In this document: one piece after another, positions 51,709 to 64,000 of the stretch | Layout: each line of letters begins with the position of its first letter | How positions within the stretch are numbered: the stretch's first letter is position 1 | Assembly (NCBI GenBank): GCA_032871835.1 | Contig: CM065301.1 | Coordinates: 33,364,405-33,428,404, forward strand | Direction: 5' to 3' | DNA from: Dipteronia dyeriana | Taxonomy: Eukaryota; Streptophyta; Magnoliopsida; Sapindales; Sapindaceae | Length of the DNA stretch: 64,000 nucleotides | The notes under the pieces: model-generated | What the model was told of the DNA's origin: nothing | The model's database searches: none | The model's input: the letters and a program-made list of their open reading frames with translations, nothing else | Translations under genes and position numbers: made by a program

Positions 51709-52488
51709 AATATTTTGGGATTGTTCATATATTTAATTTTATGTATATATTTTTTTTATGCATATCTAATATACATATATTCTCTGTCTTCTACCCTACA
51801 ATTGTTATTGGATTCGTTAAAGGTCTAATCTTTCAAAAGGAATATTTCATAAATATTATTAGTCGTCTGATCTATTTTTTTTTAATCTGGGTTTAATGGC
51901 TAAACAATATTTTTTGGGGGGGTTGTCATCTCTGTGAGTAATATATTTCATAAAGAATATTTTTTTTTTAATATAAGCTCTGCGCAACAATTGGTGGATG
52001 TGCACAACACATGTTATATTGTTTCTAAAAATTGGACTTGAGCAAAACGAATTTTGGTATATGTGCATATATATATATATATATATATTATTCTTTTAAT
52101 ATAAAAAAATCTGCATCACTATTGCTTTGCAAAATTTAAATTATTAGTGCAGATTTTAAAAAAGAAAGGTGCACAACTATTCAGGTTTTATATAGAAATA
52201 TTTTTGGAAAGCGTGAAAAAAATATATATTTCAGAAAAAGGGAATTATGCATATATTGAATGCAGCAACAGTTCTAAAGAAAATATTTTCAACCTCCTCT
52301 TTAGTGAGCAACTAGCACGCGTCCGTATTAAACACAAAAAAATTGTAATATTTTTTGTACGCACAAAGTACAGGAAAACGAAAGCCAGAAGAATGTCAGA
52401 TTATAATAATATATATTTATACATATTTTGTTCCATTAATAATTTTCATTATAAATTTATTCTGATAATATATATATATATCGTGTAG
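51709..52488 (+). other. Leader of element F
   Basis: AT-rich leader. An open frame at 52147-52488 is lysine- and isoleucine-rich without a recognisable domain and is probably chance in AT-rich DNA. Confidence 0.5.
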
Positions 52489-52923
52489 ATGGAAAATAAT
52501 CAGATTTATTTCGTTGAGAAAAATCAAGAAAAAACATATTTTTTAGAGAAGTTAGAAGAGTTCAAGATGAATTCTGAAATTTCTCTTCATGAAAATATTA
52601 TGGTTTTTATGAGAAGAGTGGATAAATTATGATCATTTCAAAATATTACTTCATTTGATTATTGGATCCCAATTGCGAAGATATTGCTGAGAGCTCTCCC
52701 ACAAGAGCTGCAATACATAGAACATATTATTCTTGATAACATTAATAAAAGCAATATTGTTTTGCTTAATGATGTTATTGATGAGATATAAATAGCAGAG
52801 GAACGCCTTGTTATGATGAACATGATGCGTACTGCAGCTTTGAGCATGTTTCCGAACCTTCGTAGCGCAAAACACATGGTCATTGAGCACGCGAAAAGGG
52901 TCCATGGTTTGGAAAAGTGGTAA
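52489..52923 (+). pseudogene. Decayed gag-like extra reading frame in leader of F
   Basis: A 145-codon frame starting MENNQIYFVEKNQEK has only two internal stops (TGA after RRVDKL, TAA after VIDEI) and ends at TAA 52921-52923. The order EFKMNSEISLHENIMVFMRR, IAKILLRALPQELQYI, then EERL resembles the helical middle of UBN2-type copia gag proteins. It precedes the regular gag (53349) by 425 bp. Either a second gag fragment captured by the element or an inserted fragment of another copia; similarity judged by eye only. Confidence 0.5.
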
Positions 52924-53348
52924 CTGCAAGGGTTAAAAGTCAAAGAAATTATGTATTCGGAATAATAGTAATTTCTACAATGCATGATAGAACTAAGTTC
53001 AAAGTTTCATATTTTAAGAATAGTTATTAGATTTACATTATAAACTTTTTATTGTTTATTTATGTTTATTTAATTTTTTCCTTTGAACTTATTAAATCAT
53101 GCTTGATTGTTATTGATTATAATAATATTTGTTTAATGGGAGTTCTATGAATTGTTAGAACTGTTTTAATTGTGCAAAATACACTAATACTATATGTTAG
53201 TTTTAATATTCGAATTAAATGATGATTAAAAGCCTCGACTGATTTTCGAATCTATTCCTATATATTACTCTATTATTTTTCTTAGTGTAAATGTTTGATG
53301 CAATAATGAGTGTGAATTTGAAATATGCTTTTGTCTAAATAACAGAAT

Positions 53349-54240
53349 ATGTCTTCTGCTACCAAAAATATTGTCGCCGAATTAAACAAAGGAGAGAAAC
53401 TGAATGGTGAAAATTATGATATTTGACACCGCAAGGTTCAGTACATCCTTATTAAGCAAGAGGCTCTTGAAACAATAACCAACACCATGGTTGAACCTGC
53501 TTCAGGAACTACTGCTCAACACAGAAGAGACATAGATACTTACCAAGCCTGGAAGAGGAAAAACATCTTAGCTCGCATAACGTTATTGAGCAGTATGGCT
53601 GATGACCTTATGTGTGAGTTTGAGGAGTATGAAACTGCTCAAACAATGTGGATTGCTTTGAAGGACAAGTTTGGTGGTACATCAACCACTAAGCTTAGGA
53701 GGCTCACAATCAAGTTCGACACATATAGGAAGCGTTAAAATCATACGATGAGGCATCACCTAAGAGAGATGTCAAACATGATGCGTGAATTGAAAAACGG
53801 TGAGCATGTCCTGTCTGACGAGCAACAAGTTCAAGCTGTTATCTGATCTCTCACTGATAGTTGGGAACACATGAAGATCAATATGACGCATAATGATAGC
53901 ATCAAAACTTTTGATGATATCTCGCGCCATCTGGAACTAGAAGCTGAGCGCCTAGAGGCTGTTAGGCTTCTGGACAGCTTTATATGGCGACACCAGAATC
54001 GCGTAAGGCTTCAAGCTTCAGGCCTAAAGCGCAATGGAGGAAAGAAACCTTTCCAAAAGGGAAAAGGTCCCGGTGTTAACAATAAGAAAGTTGGGGTCGG
54101 AAAACAGAAGAGAGGCAAGCATGCTGGAGTTAAGAAGGATAAGGCTAAAGCAACTTGCTACAACTGTGGAAAACTGGGTCACTTCGCTCGTGAATGCACT
54201 GAGCCGAAAAAGGTAAAACCCATTTCCATAAATAAATATG
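53349..54240 (+). pseudogene. Element F gag (stops only, frame conserved)
   Basis: Begins MSSATKNIVAELNKGEKL at 53349. One frame runs through gag and protease with stops at about 53424 (tryptophan codon changed to TGA), 53736 and 53844. UBN2-type motifs are EEYETAQTMWIALKDKFGG (near 53618) and HEL-like HLELEAERLE. An intact CCHC zinc knuckle CYNCGKLGHFAREC lies near 54157, preceded by a Lys/Gly-rich basic stretch. It would package element RNA. Confidence 0.85.
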
Positions 54241-54866
54241 CTTATGTTTCTATCATTGTTTTACTGACTGAATCTCATCCTCTGTGGACTGTAGACTCAG
54301 GAGCAACATACCGTGTAGCTAGAGACCGGGGAGCATTTATGGAATATCGTCGGATCCCACAGGGAACGAAGTGGATATACGTGGGAAACAACTTAAGAGT
54401 GGAAGTCAAGGGTATAGGCACGTGCAAACTAGAGTTTCACAATGGCAAAACCCTCTATCTCCATGATGTGTTGTATACACCAGAGATCCGACGAAATTTA
54501 GTCTCTGTTATTAATCTTCTTAGTCTAGATTATGCTTTAAATTTCCATGGGAATAATTTGAACATTTATTTGAATTCTATTCAAATTGGTACTGGTTATT
54601 TGTTAAATGGTTTTATGGTTTTGGATATTGGTTTTAACAGTATTAATAATGATAGTAGTTTTTCCTTTATATCTGCTTCTGATAATATTGATGTTTATAC
54701 TTGGCATGGTAGACTAGGCCATATTAGGCAAGATATAATGAGCAGTTTGGCCAATGAATGTCTATTGGGCTCACTCACTAGAATAAGATGTCTATTTGTG
54801 AGAATTGTCTAGCAGGAAAAACTACAAGAAAATCATTTTGGTAAAGGAACTCGAGCTGAAATTCCA
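54241..54866 (+). pseudogene. Element F protease and pre-integrase region
   Basis: LWTVDSGAT at about 54282 is the aspartic protease active site. IGTCKLEFHNGKTLYLHDVL and RRNLVSV follow, then the pre-integrase motif YTWHGRLGHI near 54697. A frame slip near 54785-54840 separates it from integrase, with CENCLAGKT readable in another frame. Confidence 0.85.
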
Positions 54867-55860
54867 TTGCAATTGGTTCATTCAGACATCTGTGGTCCAA
54901 TGAATGTAAGAGCGAGGCAAGGAGCTTCCTATTTCATTACATTCATAGATGATTACACACGTTTCGGTCATGTCTATTTGATATCTTATAAATCCGAAGC
55001 ATTGGATTGCTTCAAAATATTTATGAATTTAGTTGAAAATCAATTATACAAGAAAATAAAAGTTTTGAGAACTGACCGAGGACGTGAATATCTTTCCAAT
55101 CAATTAAGGGAATTGTGTAATGAGAAAGGTATAGAAAGGCAATTGACTATTCCTTACACTCTACAACAAAATGGTGTAGCGGAAAGAAGGAAAAGAACAT
55201 TATTGGAAATGGTTAGGTCTATGATGGCACAAGCAAATCTACCAATATCATACTGGGGAGATGCTTTATTGACTGCAGCCTACATACTTAATCGTGTGCC
55301 TTCAAAATCAGTCACCTCCACCTCATATGAGTTATGGACAGGTAGAAAACCTGTTTTAACGAACCTGAGACCTTGGGGGTGTACGGTTATGCTCATGATT
55401 TATCCAGTCAATATGGAAAGCTGGGTGCGAGAGGAAAAAAGTGTATCTTTATTAGATACTCTGAGCACTCCAAATGATATACACTGATAGATGAGAATTC
55501 TGATGGAAGTATGACTGAATTGGAATCACGAGATGTCAATTTCTTGGAAAATGAATTTCCAAACAGAGGTGAGGTTGATAAAGATGTTCCATTCTTTGAA
55601 TTGGATGATCTTAACGAAGATGTAAATCTAAACAATTCAATTGAGGTAAATACAAATTCACCTGAGACTTCTGTCACTAGTGGGAGTAACACAACTGTTG
55701 AACCAGCTTCTATAGATTTACAAACTCGAAAGAGTAACCGAAGAGCTATCCCACATCGTCGTTTTGAGATTAAGGGGGAACATTTATGGTTGCTTCACAT
55801 GATAGTGATGAACCTAAAAATGCAAATGAAGCTCTCACCTCACCTGCTAAGAAATTTTGG
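54867..55860 (+). pseudogene. Element F integrase
   Basis: DDE positions are visible as VHSDICGPMN (54873), LRTDRGREYL (near 55066) and NGVAERRKRT (near 55170). GDALLTAAYILNRVPSKS and the C-terminal ELWTGRKP extend the copia core. The first frame ends at 55487. The linker toward reverse transcriptase (55511-55864) is in another frame and is rich in Asn/Glu. Confidence 0.85.
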
Positions 55861-57374
55861 ATGAAAGCCATGAAAGAAGAGATGATGTCAATAAAAAATA
55901 ACCTTGTCTAGGACTTGGTTGATTTACCATCTAACCGCCGAGCCATTGGAAACAAATGGGTTCTTCGTATCAAACGAAAGGCGGATGGTACAATCGAGAG
56001 GTACAAGGCGCGTCTAGTCGCAAAAGGATATACTCAACAAGAGGGTATAGACTATGAAGAAACCTTTTCTCTTGTAGTAAGGTTTGCTTTGATACGCCTT
56101 ATTCTGGGAGTCGTCGCACATATGGACCTAGAATTACATCAAATGGATGTAAAGATAGCATTTCTCAATGGGGAATTAGAGGAAGAAATTTACATGGTAC
56201 AACCTGAAAATTTCATTTCAAAAGGTCAAGAATGCAAAGTTTGCAAGCTTAAAAGATCGATATATGGTTTGAAACAATCCTCCAGATAGTGGTATCTTCG
56301 GTTCTATCAGGCAGTAATGTCGTATGGATTTACAATGACTAAAGAAGACCACTGTGTCTATTTGAAAAGGTCTAAAGGAAATTTTATGATATTGTCATTA
56401 TATGTTGACGACATACTGTTAGCTGGAAATAATAAGAGTTTTGTCATAGCCATTAAAGAATGGTTATCTTCAAATTTTGAAATGAAAGATATGGGCGAAG
56501 CTGCCTATATTTTGGGAGTAAAGATTACAAGAGATCGTTCAAAGAAACTTCTAGCTCTATCACAAGTGCCTTACATTAGAAAGATTCTAGAACGATTCAA
56601 TAGTGCTAACTGTAAGCCTATGGACACTCCTATCTCAAAAGGATAAAATCTTAGTCTCGAAATGTGTCCCAAGACTCCGGAAGAACGAGATAAAATGAGC
56701 AGAGTTCCTTACTCCAATGCCATTGGGAGTCTCATGTACACGATGATGTGTACAATGCCTGATATAAGTTTTACAGTTGGGTTTGTGAGTAGATTTCAGT
56801 CCAACCCTGGGCAGAAACATTGGCATGCAGTCAAGAGGATTTTAGCATACCTCAAGGGAACTACAGACTATTCTCTATGCTACCAAGGAAGAGTTTACGC
56901 TTAGTCGGATATACAAATGCCGACTGGGGAGATGATCTAGATGAGCGAAAATCAACATCAGGGTATGCATTTTTGCTCAGTCAAGGTGTTATCTCATGGT
57001 ATAGCAAGAAACAGACATGTAGTGCATTGTCTACAATGGAAGCTGAATTCGTGGCGCGTTCAACAGCGGTACAAGAAGGTGTTTGGCTCAAAAGATTCAT
57101 TGAGGATCTAGAGACTGTTATCGATGCTTCAAGACCAGTAACTATTTACTGTGATAATCAAGCAGTCATTGCTTACACATAGGATTCGAAATATCACAGT
57201 AAATCCAAACATATAGAGACAAAATATAATTTTATCAGATATGTCATAGGAAAAAAGGAAGTAATTATTCAATACATATCTACACATGAAATGGTAGCCG
57301 ATCCATTTATCAAAGTAGTGACTAGAGATGTTTACTCGTCACATGCTAAGTCTTTAGGGCTACGTAGATTGTAA
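55861..57374 (+). pseudogene. Element F reverse transcriptase and RNase H
   Basis: Reads NKWVLRIKRKADGTIERYKA (near 55950), ARLVAKGYTQQEGIDYEETF (near 56010) and QMDVKIAFLNGELEEEIYM. SIYGLKQSSR is followed by a stop at 56287. YVDD is intact at 56401-56412. MKDMGEAAYILGV follows and a stop falls at 56644. RNase H motifs are TNADWGDD (near 56915), STMEAEFVARS (near 57030), IYCDNQAVIA and SKHIETKYNFIR. The final stop is at 57372-57374. Few lesions make it younger-looking than the pol genes of A and B. Confidence 0.88.
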
Positions 57375-58430
57375 TCATGATGATTTGTTTGAATTTCACT
57401 ATTTTATATGAATAAATCTGTTTTCCTTGTTAGCATATATTTCACACAAATGTTGTTTAAATATGTCATCAGGTTGAGACCGACATTCTTACTCGTGCCG
57501 TCACCTCGGATATTAAGATAGTAAGTTGAGATGAGACACTTATATAGATGAGAATAAATTAGAGGATTTATTCTCAAATAGCTTTTATATATATATGATT
57601 ATGTAGCATTGACTAAGTCAATATGAGGTTCTTGCATTTTTTTCGAACCGATCATGGCAAAGCCCTACTATCATGAAACCTGATTAAGCCAGATAGGAGT
57701 ACATAATTGGCGCCTAAGTAAGAATTGGAGAGCTTTATGAACTCAGGTTAGGCGCTGTAGATAGCGACTAGACTCAGATCTGTACAATGAATAATTTAGA
57801 CATATACATTCTTTATGAGAATGAAATTCACTGTAGCACGTGATTCATACCATGTGTGCTTTGTGATCAAAAGGAAAATGAGAGAATGAATCCTTGCTTC
57901 CTCATTGTGTAAGTTCCTTGAGGTTTGATTAAACCTCAAATGGTGTCCTTATGAATATTGACTTTAATTCAAGGTGACAAAACAATGTTAGCTTATTTAG
58001 TGTGTTTTCTATGGCTATGGTACTATTCGGTCTATGAAACACAACTAGGATAGCAGTTATCTTTGAAACTGAGATACAAGTGTTCGATGGGAAGATTCTT
58101 CATTAATTTTTGGTATTCTTGTCGACCAATTGTATTGTCTATGATAGAATACAATTGTGAATACGTAAAGATTTCAAATAGTAAAGCATGACGTTGTATA
58201 CTGAGGGGTTAAGTATGCTTGGACTAATGAATGAAAATTAAATATGGGACACATATGAACAATGATTTTGATATATAAAATATCAAATGGCATGCTCCAA
58301 TACTTTTGTAGAACATTGTTCATCGATCTCACTGTGCGTTTGCTTGTATGAATGATCTGTGAGTAGACCCAAAAGTTAGAGAAACGTGACTCTGTAAAGT
58401 TTACATTATTCCACTTGTACGAGTGGGAGA
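57375..58430 (+). other. Element F 3' non-coding region
   Basis: About 1.06 kb with no coding features, ending in the polypurine tract GAGTGGGAGA (58421-58430). Confidence 0.65.
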
Positions 58431-60655
58431 TGTTGGTAAATTACGCCCAAGTGGTAAAAGAGTCTGGTAATTAATTGAATTAATTGACCAAATAAGATAC
58501 CACATGATAAGTTTATTTTTGAATTAAATAGATAATTCAAATTAAATTCAAATTAAATTCAAATTAAATTCAAACTCATCAGTTAAATGATAGATAGAAA
58601 TTAAAAAAAAATAAAATAATAATAATAACACATTCACATATTTTTTTCTATATCCCAAGCACAAACAAAGTGAATATAACTATCAGTATCAAACTGCAAT
58701 ATAGACACTTACATATGTAAATTAGGATGATTTAACTGCAATCTAGACAATTAAATATGTAACTTAGGATGATTTTAGAGACGAAGACAATTGAATCAGC
58801 TAGCTGGTTACGGTAGAAAAATGATTTAAATGATTTAAAAATACCAGATATCCCACCCAAAACCAGAACTTGAATGTTTAGCTAGTATGTGGTTGGTGAT
58901 GCATTTATATATCATTGTATTCATTTGTCATTTACTTGTATATGGTCAATCCAAAAAGATTATATCATTGTTTAATTAAAAGTATAGTTACTTTTAATTA
59001 ATATTCTAATAAAATGTTGTTTTTTATGTTAAATAAAATTATATAAATTAAAATTAACATTTGTAAATAAAAAATGCAGTAACAAAAAAATTTCAAAAAA
59101 ACGAACATGGATAAACACTTGAATTTTAATGTTTCAATGTTTCCTGGAAGCATTTGACATTAACACAAAAATCATATATCCCAATGTCAAAATATCATAC
59201 ACCTTAATTGCAAGGTTAATTCGCTTTTTTTTTTTAATAAAAAAGACCAATTCATACGTAAGCAAATATTCATAAGTAAACACCAGAATGTACAAGTCTT
59301 TGGACACTCCTAGCATCAGCACAAAAGTCCTATTTTTGCTCGAGAGTCTAAATGTTTTTGTTTCATTTTCCACGAACAAAATTCTATATTACCAAATTAC
59401 ATGGCCAAAATGTTTCTGCTGCATTATAAGTAAAAACGAAAGTAAATGGAAGAAGATGAGTTTTGGGTGTTAACAAAATCTTTTGAGAACAGAGATAACC
59501 AAGAAAATGAATGTGCAATCTGAAAGAAGAAAAAATCGAAGAGTTTTGTTAGGAGAGGTAAGTGAGAAGTGTATTTCTTTTCTAATAAGCCAAATGACAG
59601 TGGTCCTTAAAGGGACTAATCCACCTTTATCATAGAGAGATTTGAAAATAACAAGACAACAAATTCAGAATCTATCACATTATTATCCACCAATACTCTG
59701 CCCCACATGACAATAGCCTTGTTATTACCCAAGACTATAAGAGATGTGGTCAAATAAACAACTACAGCACACACACAAGTCACAGAGCTTCCAACCAAGA
59801 CAAAAAAACAAACTAAAAACAGAGCAAGAAAACAACATCGAAGCAGAGAAAAGAAGAAAACAATAACCCCACACACCAGAGCACAAACCCCACGCACAGA
59901 AAAAGATGTCATGTGAATTGTATTACATGAAACTATACACAAATATATAAAATTAAACCAAAAAAATTGAAGAGGACAACATATAGAGCACGAAATCAGT
60001 TGCATCTTTTTATAGGAAGTTGATTCAAATTAATTGATTGAGGAAGTAGAGAGTAGATTTAAGACTTTAGGATTGATTTAGGGGATTTTTGATATATTAG
60101 CGGGATTTATTTTTATTCCTTCCAAATATAATTACGTTCCAATACAGACTTTGACCGTAGTGAATTATCTTAAGGACTACGAACTGGGCTTGTAATACAA
60201 CAAGTTCACAACGAGCCCATTTATCCTCGTAGTAGATAATTATTATCCATTACGGGCTTTTAAAAGCCCGTTTTAATTGATTTTTCAAAACCAACTTTAC
60301 TACGGGCTTTTAATTGCTCGTAGTGAATAATGGTTTTCCAACACAAGCCTTTGAAGCCCGTAGTGAATGGCCTGTAGTGGAAGAGCAATTTTCTTGTAGT
60401 GAGTGTATCTCATCTGATAGAGTTCTGGACTCTATAAATAACAAAGAGTGATATTCATTTAATTCATTCAATTCAAAACGTACTTTTATAGAGAAAGAAA
60501 AAACAGAGTGTTTTTATTAGTTTCTATTTTTGTTGGTCTTCTCCGAGTTACAGCAAATAACACGGTGAGTCGAGTGTATTTTCTTGTAATCATACACTGA
60601 TCGTATGTAACAATCATAGTATCCATTCCGCTGTGATGATCTTTGATATCCAAGA
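58431..60655 (+). mobile_element. 3' LTR of element F, split by a CACTA fragment
   Basis: TGTTGGTAAATTACG at 58431 follows the 5' LTR to about 58597. After the CACTA insertion it resumes at about 60402 with GTATCTCATCTGATAGAG and ends ATATCCAAGA at 60655. About 45 bp of LTR are missing at the left break. A triple 11-bp AAATTCAAATT-type repeat at about 58535-58572 replaces a single copy in the 5' LTR. A TATA box (TCTATAAATA, 60431-60440) remains just downstream of the insertion. Confidence 0.85.
58600..60401. mobile_element. CACTA-type element fragment with one end lost
   Basis: The right terminus reads TTTTCTTGTAGTG (60389-60401), the reverse complement of the classical plant CACTACAAGAAAA end. 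The last 300 bp carry many subterminal copies of ACTACGGGCTTT or its complement, including a 20-bp perfect palindrome at 60252-60271. The matching left CACTA terminus is not present at 58600, so an internal/terminal deletion took it together with part of the LTR. No transposase is recognised; a hydrophobic minus-strand open frame (59616-60005) looks spurious. Confidence 0.82.
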
Positions 60656-61021
60656 GCAACCAAACATTACCTTAGAGTTGTTTGAATCTTCAATCCTATA
60701 TATGGCTATACATTTATGTTATGATGGAAACATAAAGTTGGGTGCAATTGACTCGTGATCATCAAGTAGTTGTTATAGACCGTTTGAACATTCAACTCTA
60801 AATTGATGTTATGATTGACCCATGAAGGTCGATGTTAATTCGAGTCATTTGGTTGTTCAATTTTTCCAAACGTATTATTCATGGATTATAAAGGACAAAC
60901 AGAATAAATTTTAATATCTTCTTACAATATTCATCATTTGTACTCTTGTGTACGGAGATTGTATTCTTTTGTTGATCATCTTCAGAAAACAAATTTACTT
61001 TTAGATTCTATAAAAAGAACA
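60656..61021 (+). promoter_or_regulatory. Upstream region of the CRK gene
   Basis: 366 bp between element F and the CRK start. A TATA-like TATAAA is at 60887-60892, which would place transcription about 100 nt before the ATG. Two W-box cores, TTGACT (60748-60753) and TTGACC (60815-60820), are potential WRKY sites, consistent with the pathogen- and salicylate-responsive regulation known for many CRKs. The first ~215 bp are duplicated at 49232-49450. An upstream in-frame ATG at 60938 would add 28 residues before the signal peptide. Confidence 0.6.
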
Positions 61022-63950
<2,929 letters not shown>

Positions 63951-64000
63951 GGATTCATAAGATTGAAGCAGATAGCAGCATTTTTAATTTTTGTAATACT
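63951..64000 (+). other. Start of CRK 3' untranslated region
   Basis: Non-coding sequence after the TGA at 63948-63950. The window ends before a polyadenylation site can be judged. Confidence 0.6.

Larger units (their letters stand above)
51257..60655 (+). mobile_element. Element F: Ty1/copia retrotransposon next to the CRK gene
   Basis: Flanked by GAAAC (51252-51256) and GCAAC (60656-60660), a 5-bp duplication with one mismatch. The uninterrupted target is visible at about 49230 (TATAACAGCAACCAAAC). LTRs are 439 bp, with TGGTATCAGAAC after the 5' LTR and GTGGGAGA before the 3' LTR. It carries gag, protease, integrase, reverse transcriptase and RNase H with scattered stops. The 3' LTR is split by a CACTA fragment. 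Confidence 0.9.

Noticed and set aside
52147..52488. 113-codon Lys/Ile-rich frame in the leader of F
   Set aside because: Composition expected from AT-rich DNA; no domain. Kept apart from the gag-like frame that follows.
59616..60005. 129-codon hydrophobic minus-strand open frame as a possible membrane protein
   Set aside because: Low-complexity Cys/Val/Phe-rich translation inside a CACTA fragment, with no motif and no gene structure.

Overview
The window is plant nuclear DNA, most likely from a eudicot. It is AT-rich and dominated by LTR retrotransposons primed by tRNA-Met-like sites, plus hAT-, Mutator- and CACTA-type DNA elements. The only intact-looking host gene, at the right edge, is a seven-exon cysteine-rich receptor-like kinase (CRK), a plant-specific family. 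I cannot name the species. There is no sign of bacterial, organellar or viral genomic organisation.

Layout. 1-1521: 3' end of a Gypsy-like element with its LTR. 1522-2491: degenerate minisatellite. 2492-32420: one nested stack. Copia element A (SIRE-like, + strand, 5' LTR truncated) is split by copia element B (- strand, 9853-30741). B is split by copia element C (+ strand, 15036-25448), which landed inside B's protease motif. C's reverse transcriptase is split by an 860-bp solo LTR (21509-22368), and a second solo LTR of that family (28370-29235) sits in B's right LTR. Target-site duplications (TSDs) mark each insertion: TGATT/TGATC, AGTGG, GTTAG and TATAT.

32421-35160: small DNA elements, among them two hAT-like non-autonomous elements, a possible SINE and a strong hairpin. 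35162-49251: a DNA-element-like unit (H1). It carries a complete gag-only Gypsy-type element (G, 35672-40639, TSD ATTAT) and an 8-kb segment of unknown nature holding a striking ~165-bp higher-order tandem array (46.1-48.6 kb). 49232-49450: a diverged copy of the CRK upstream region. 49455-51220: a related unit (H2), interrupted by a 910-bp MULE-type MITE with a perfect 9-bp TSD. 51257-60655: copia element F, whose 3' LTR is itself split by a CACTA fragment. 60656-63950: CRK promoter and gene.

Every retrotransposon coding region seen carries stops or frameshifts, so these are pseudogenes. Active biology is plausible for the CRK gene, whose frame is open through all seven predicted exons with all core kinase motifs present. 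The insertions of F and the CACTA fragment end less than 370 bp upstream of its start codon. The most unusual structures are the 165-bp array, the duplicated CRK promoter segment and a decayed extra gag-like reading frame in the leader of F.
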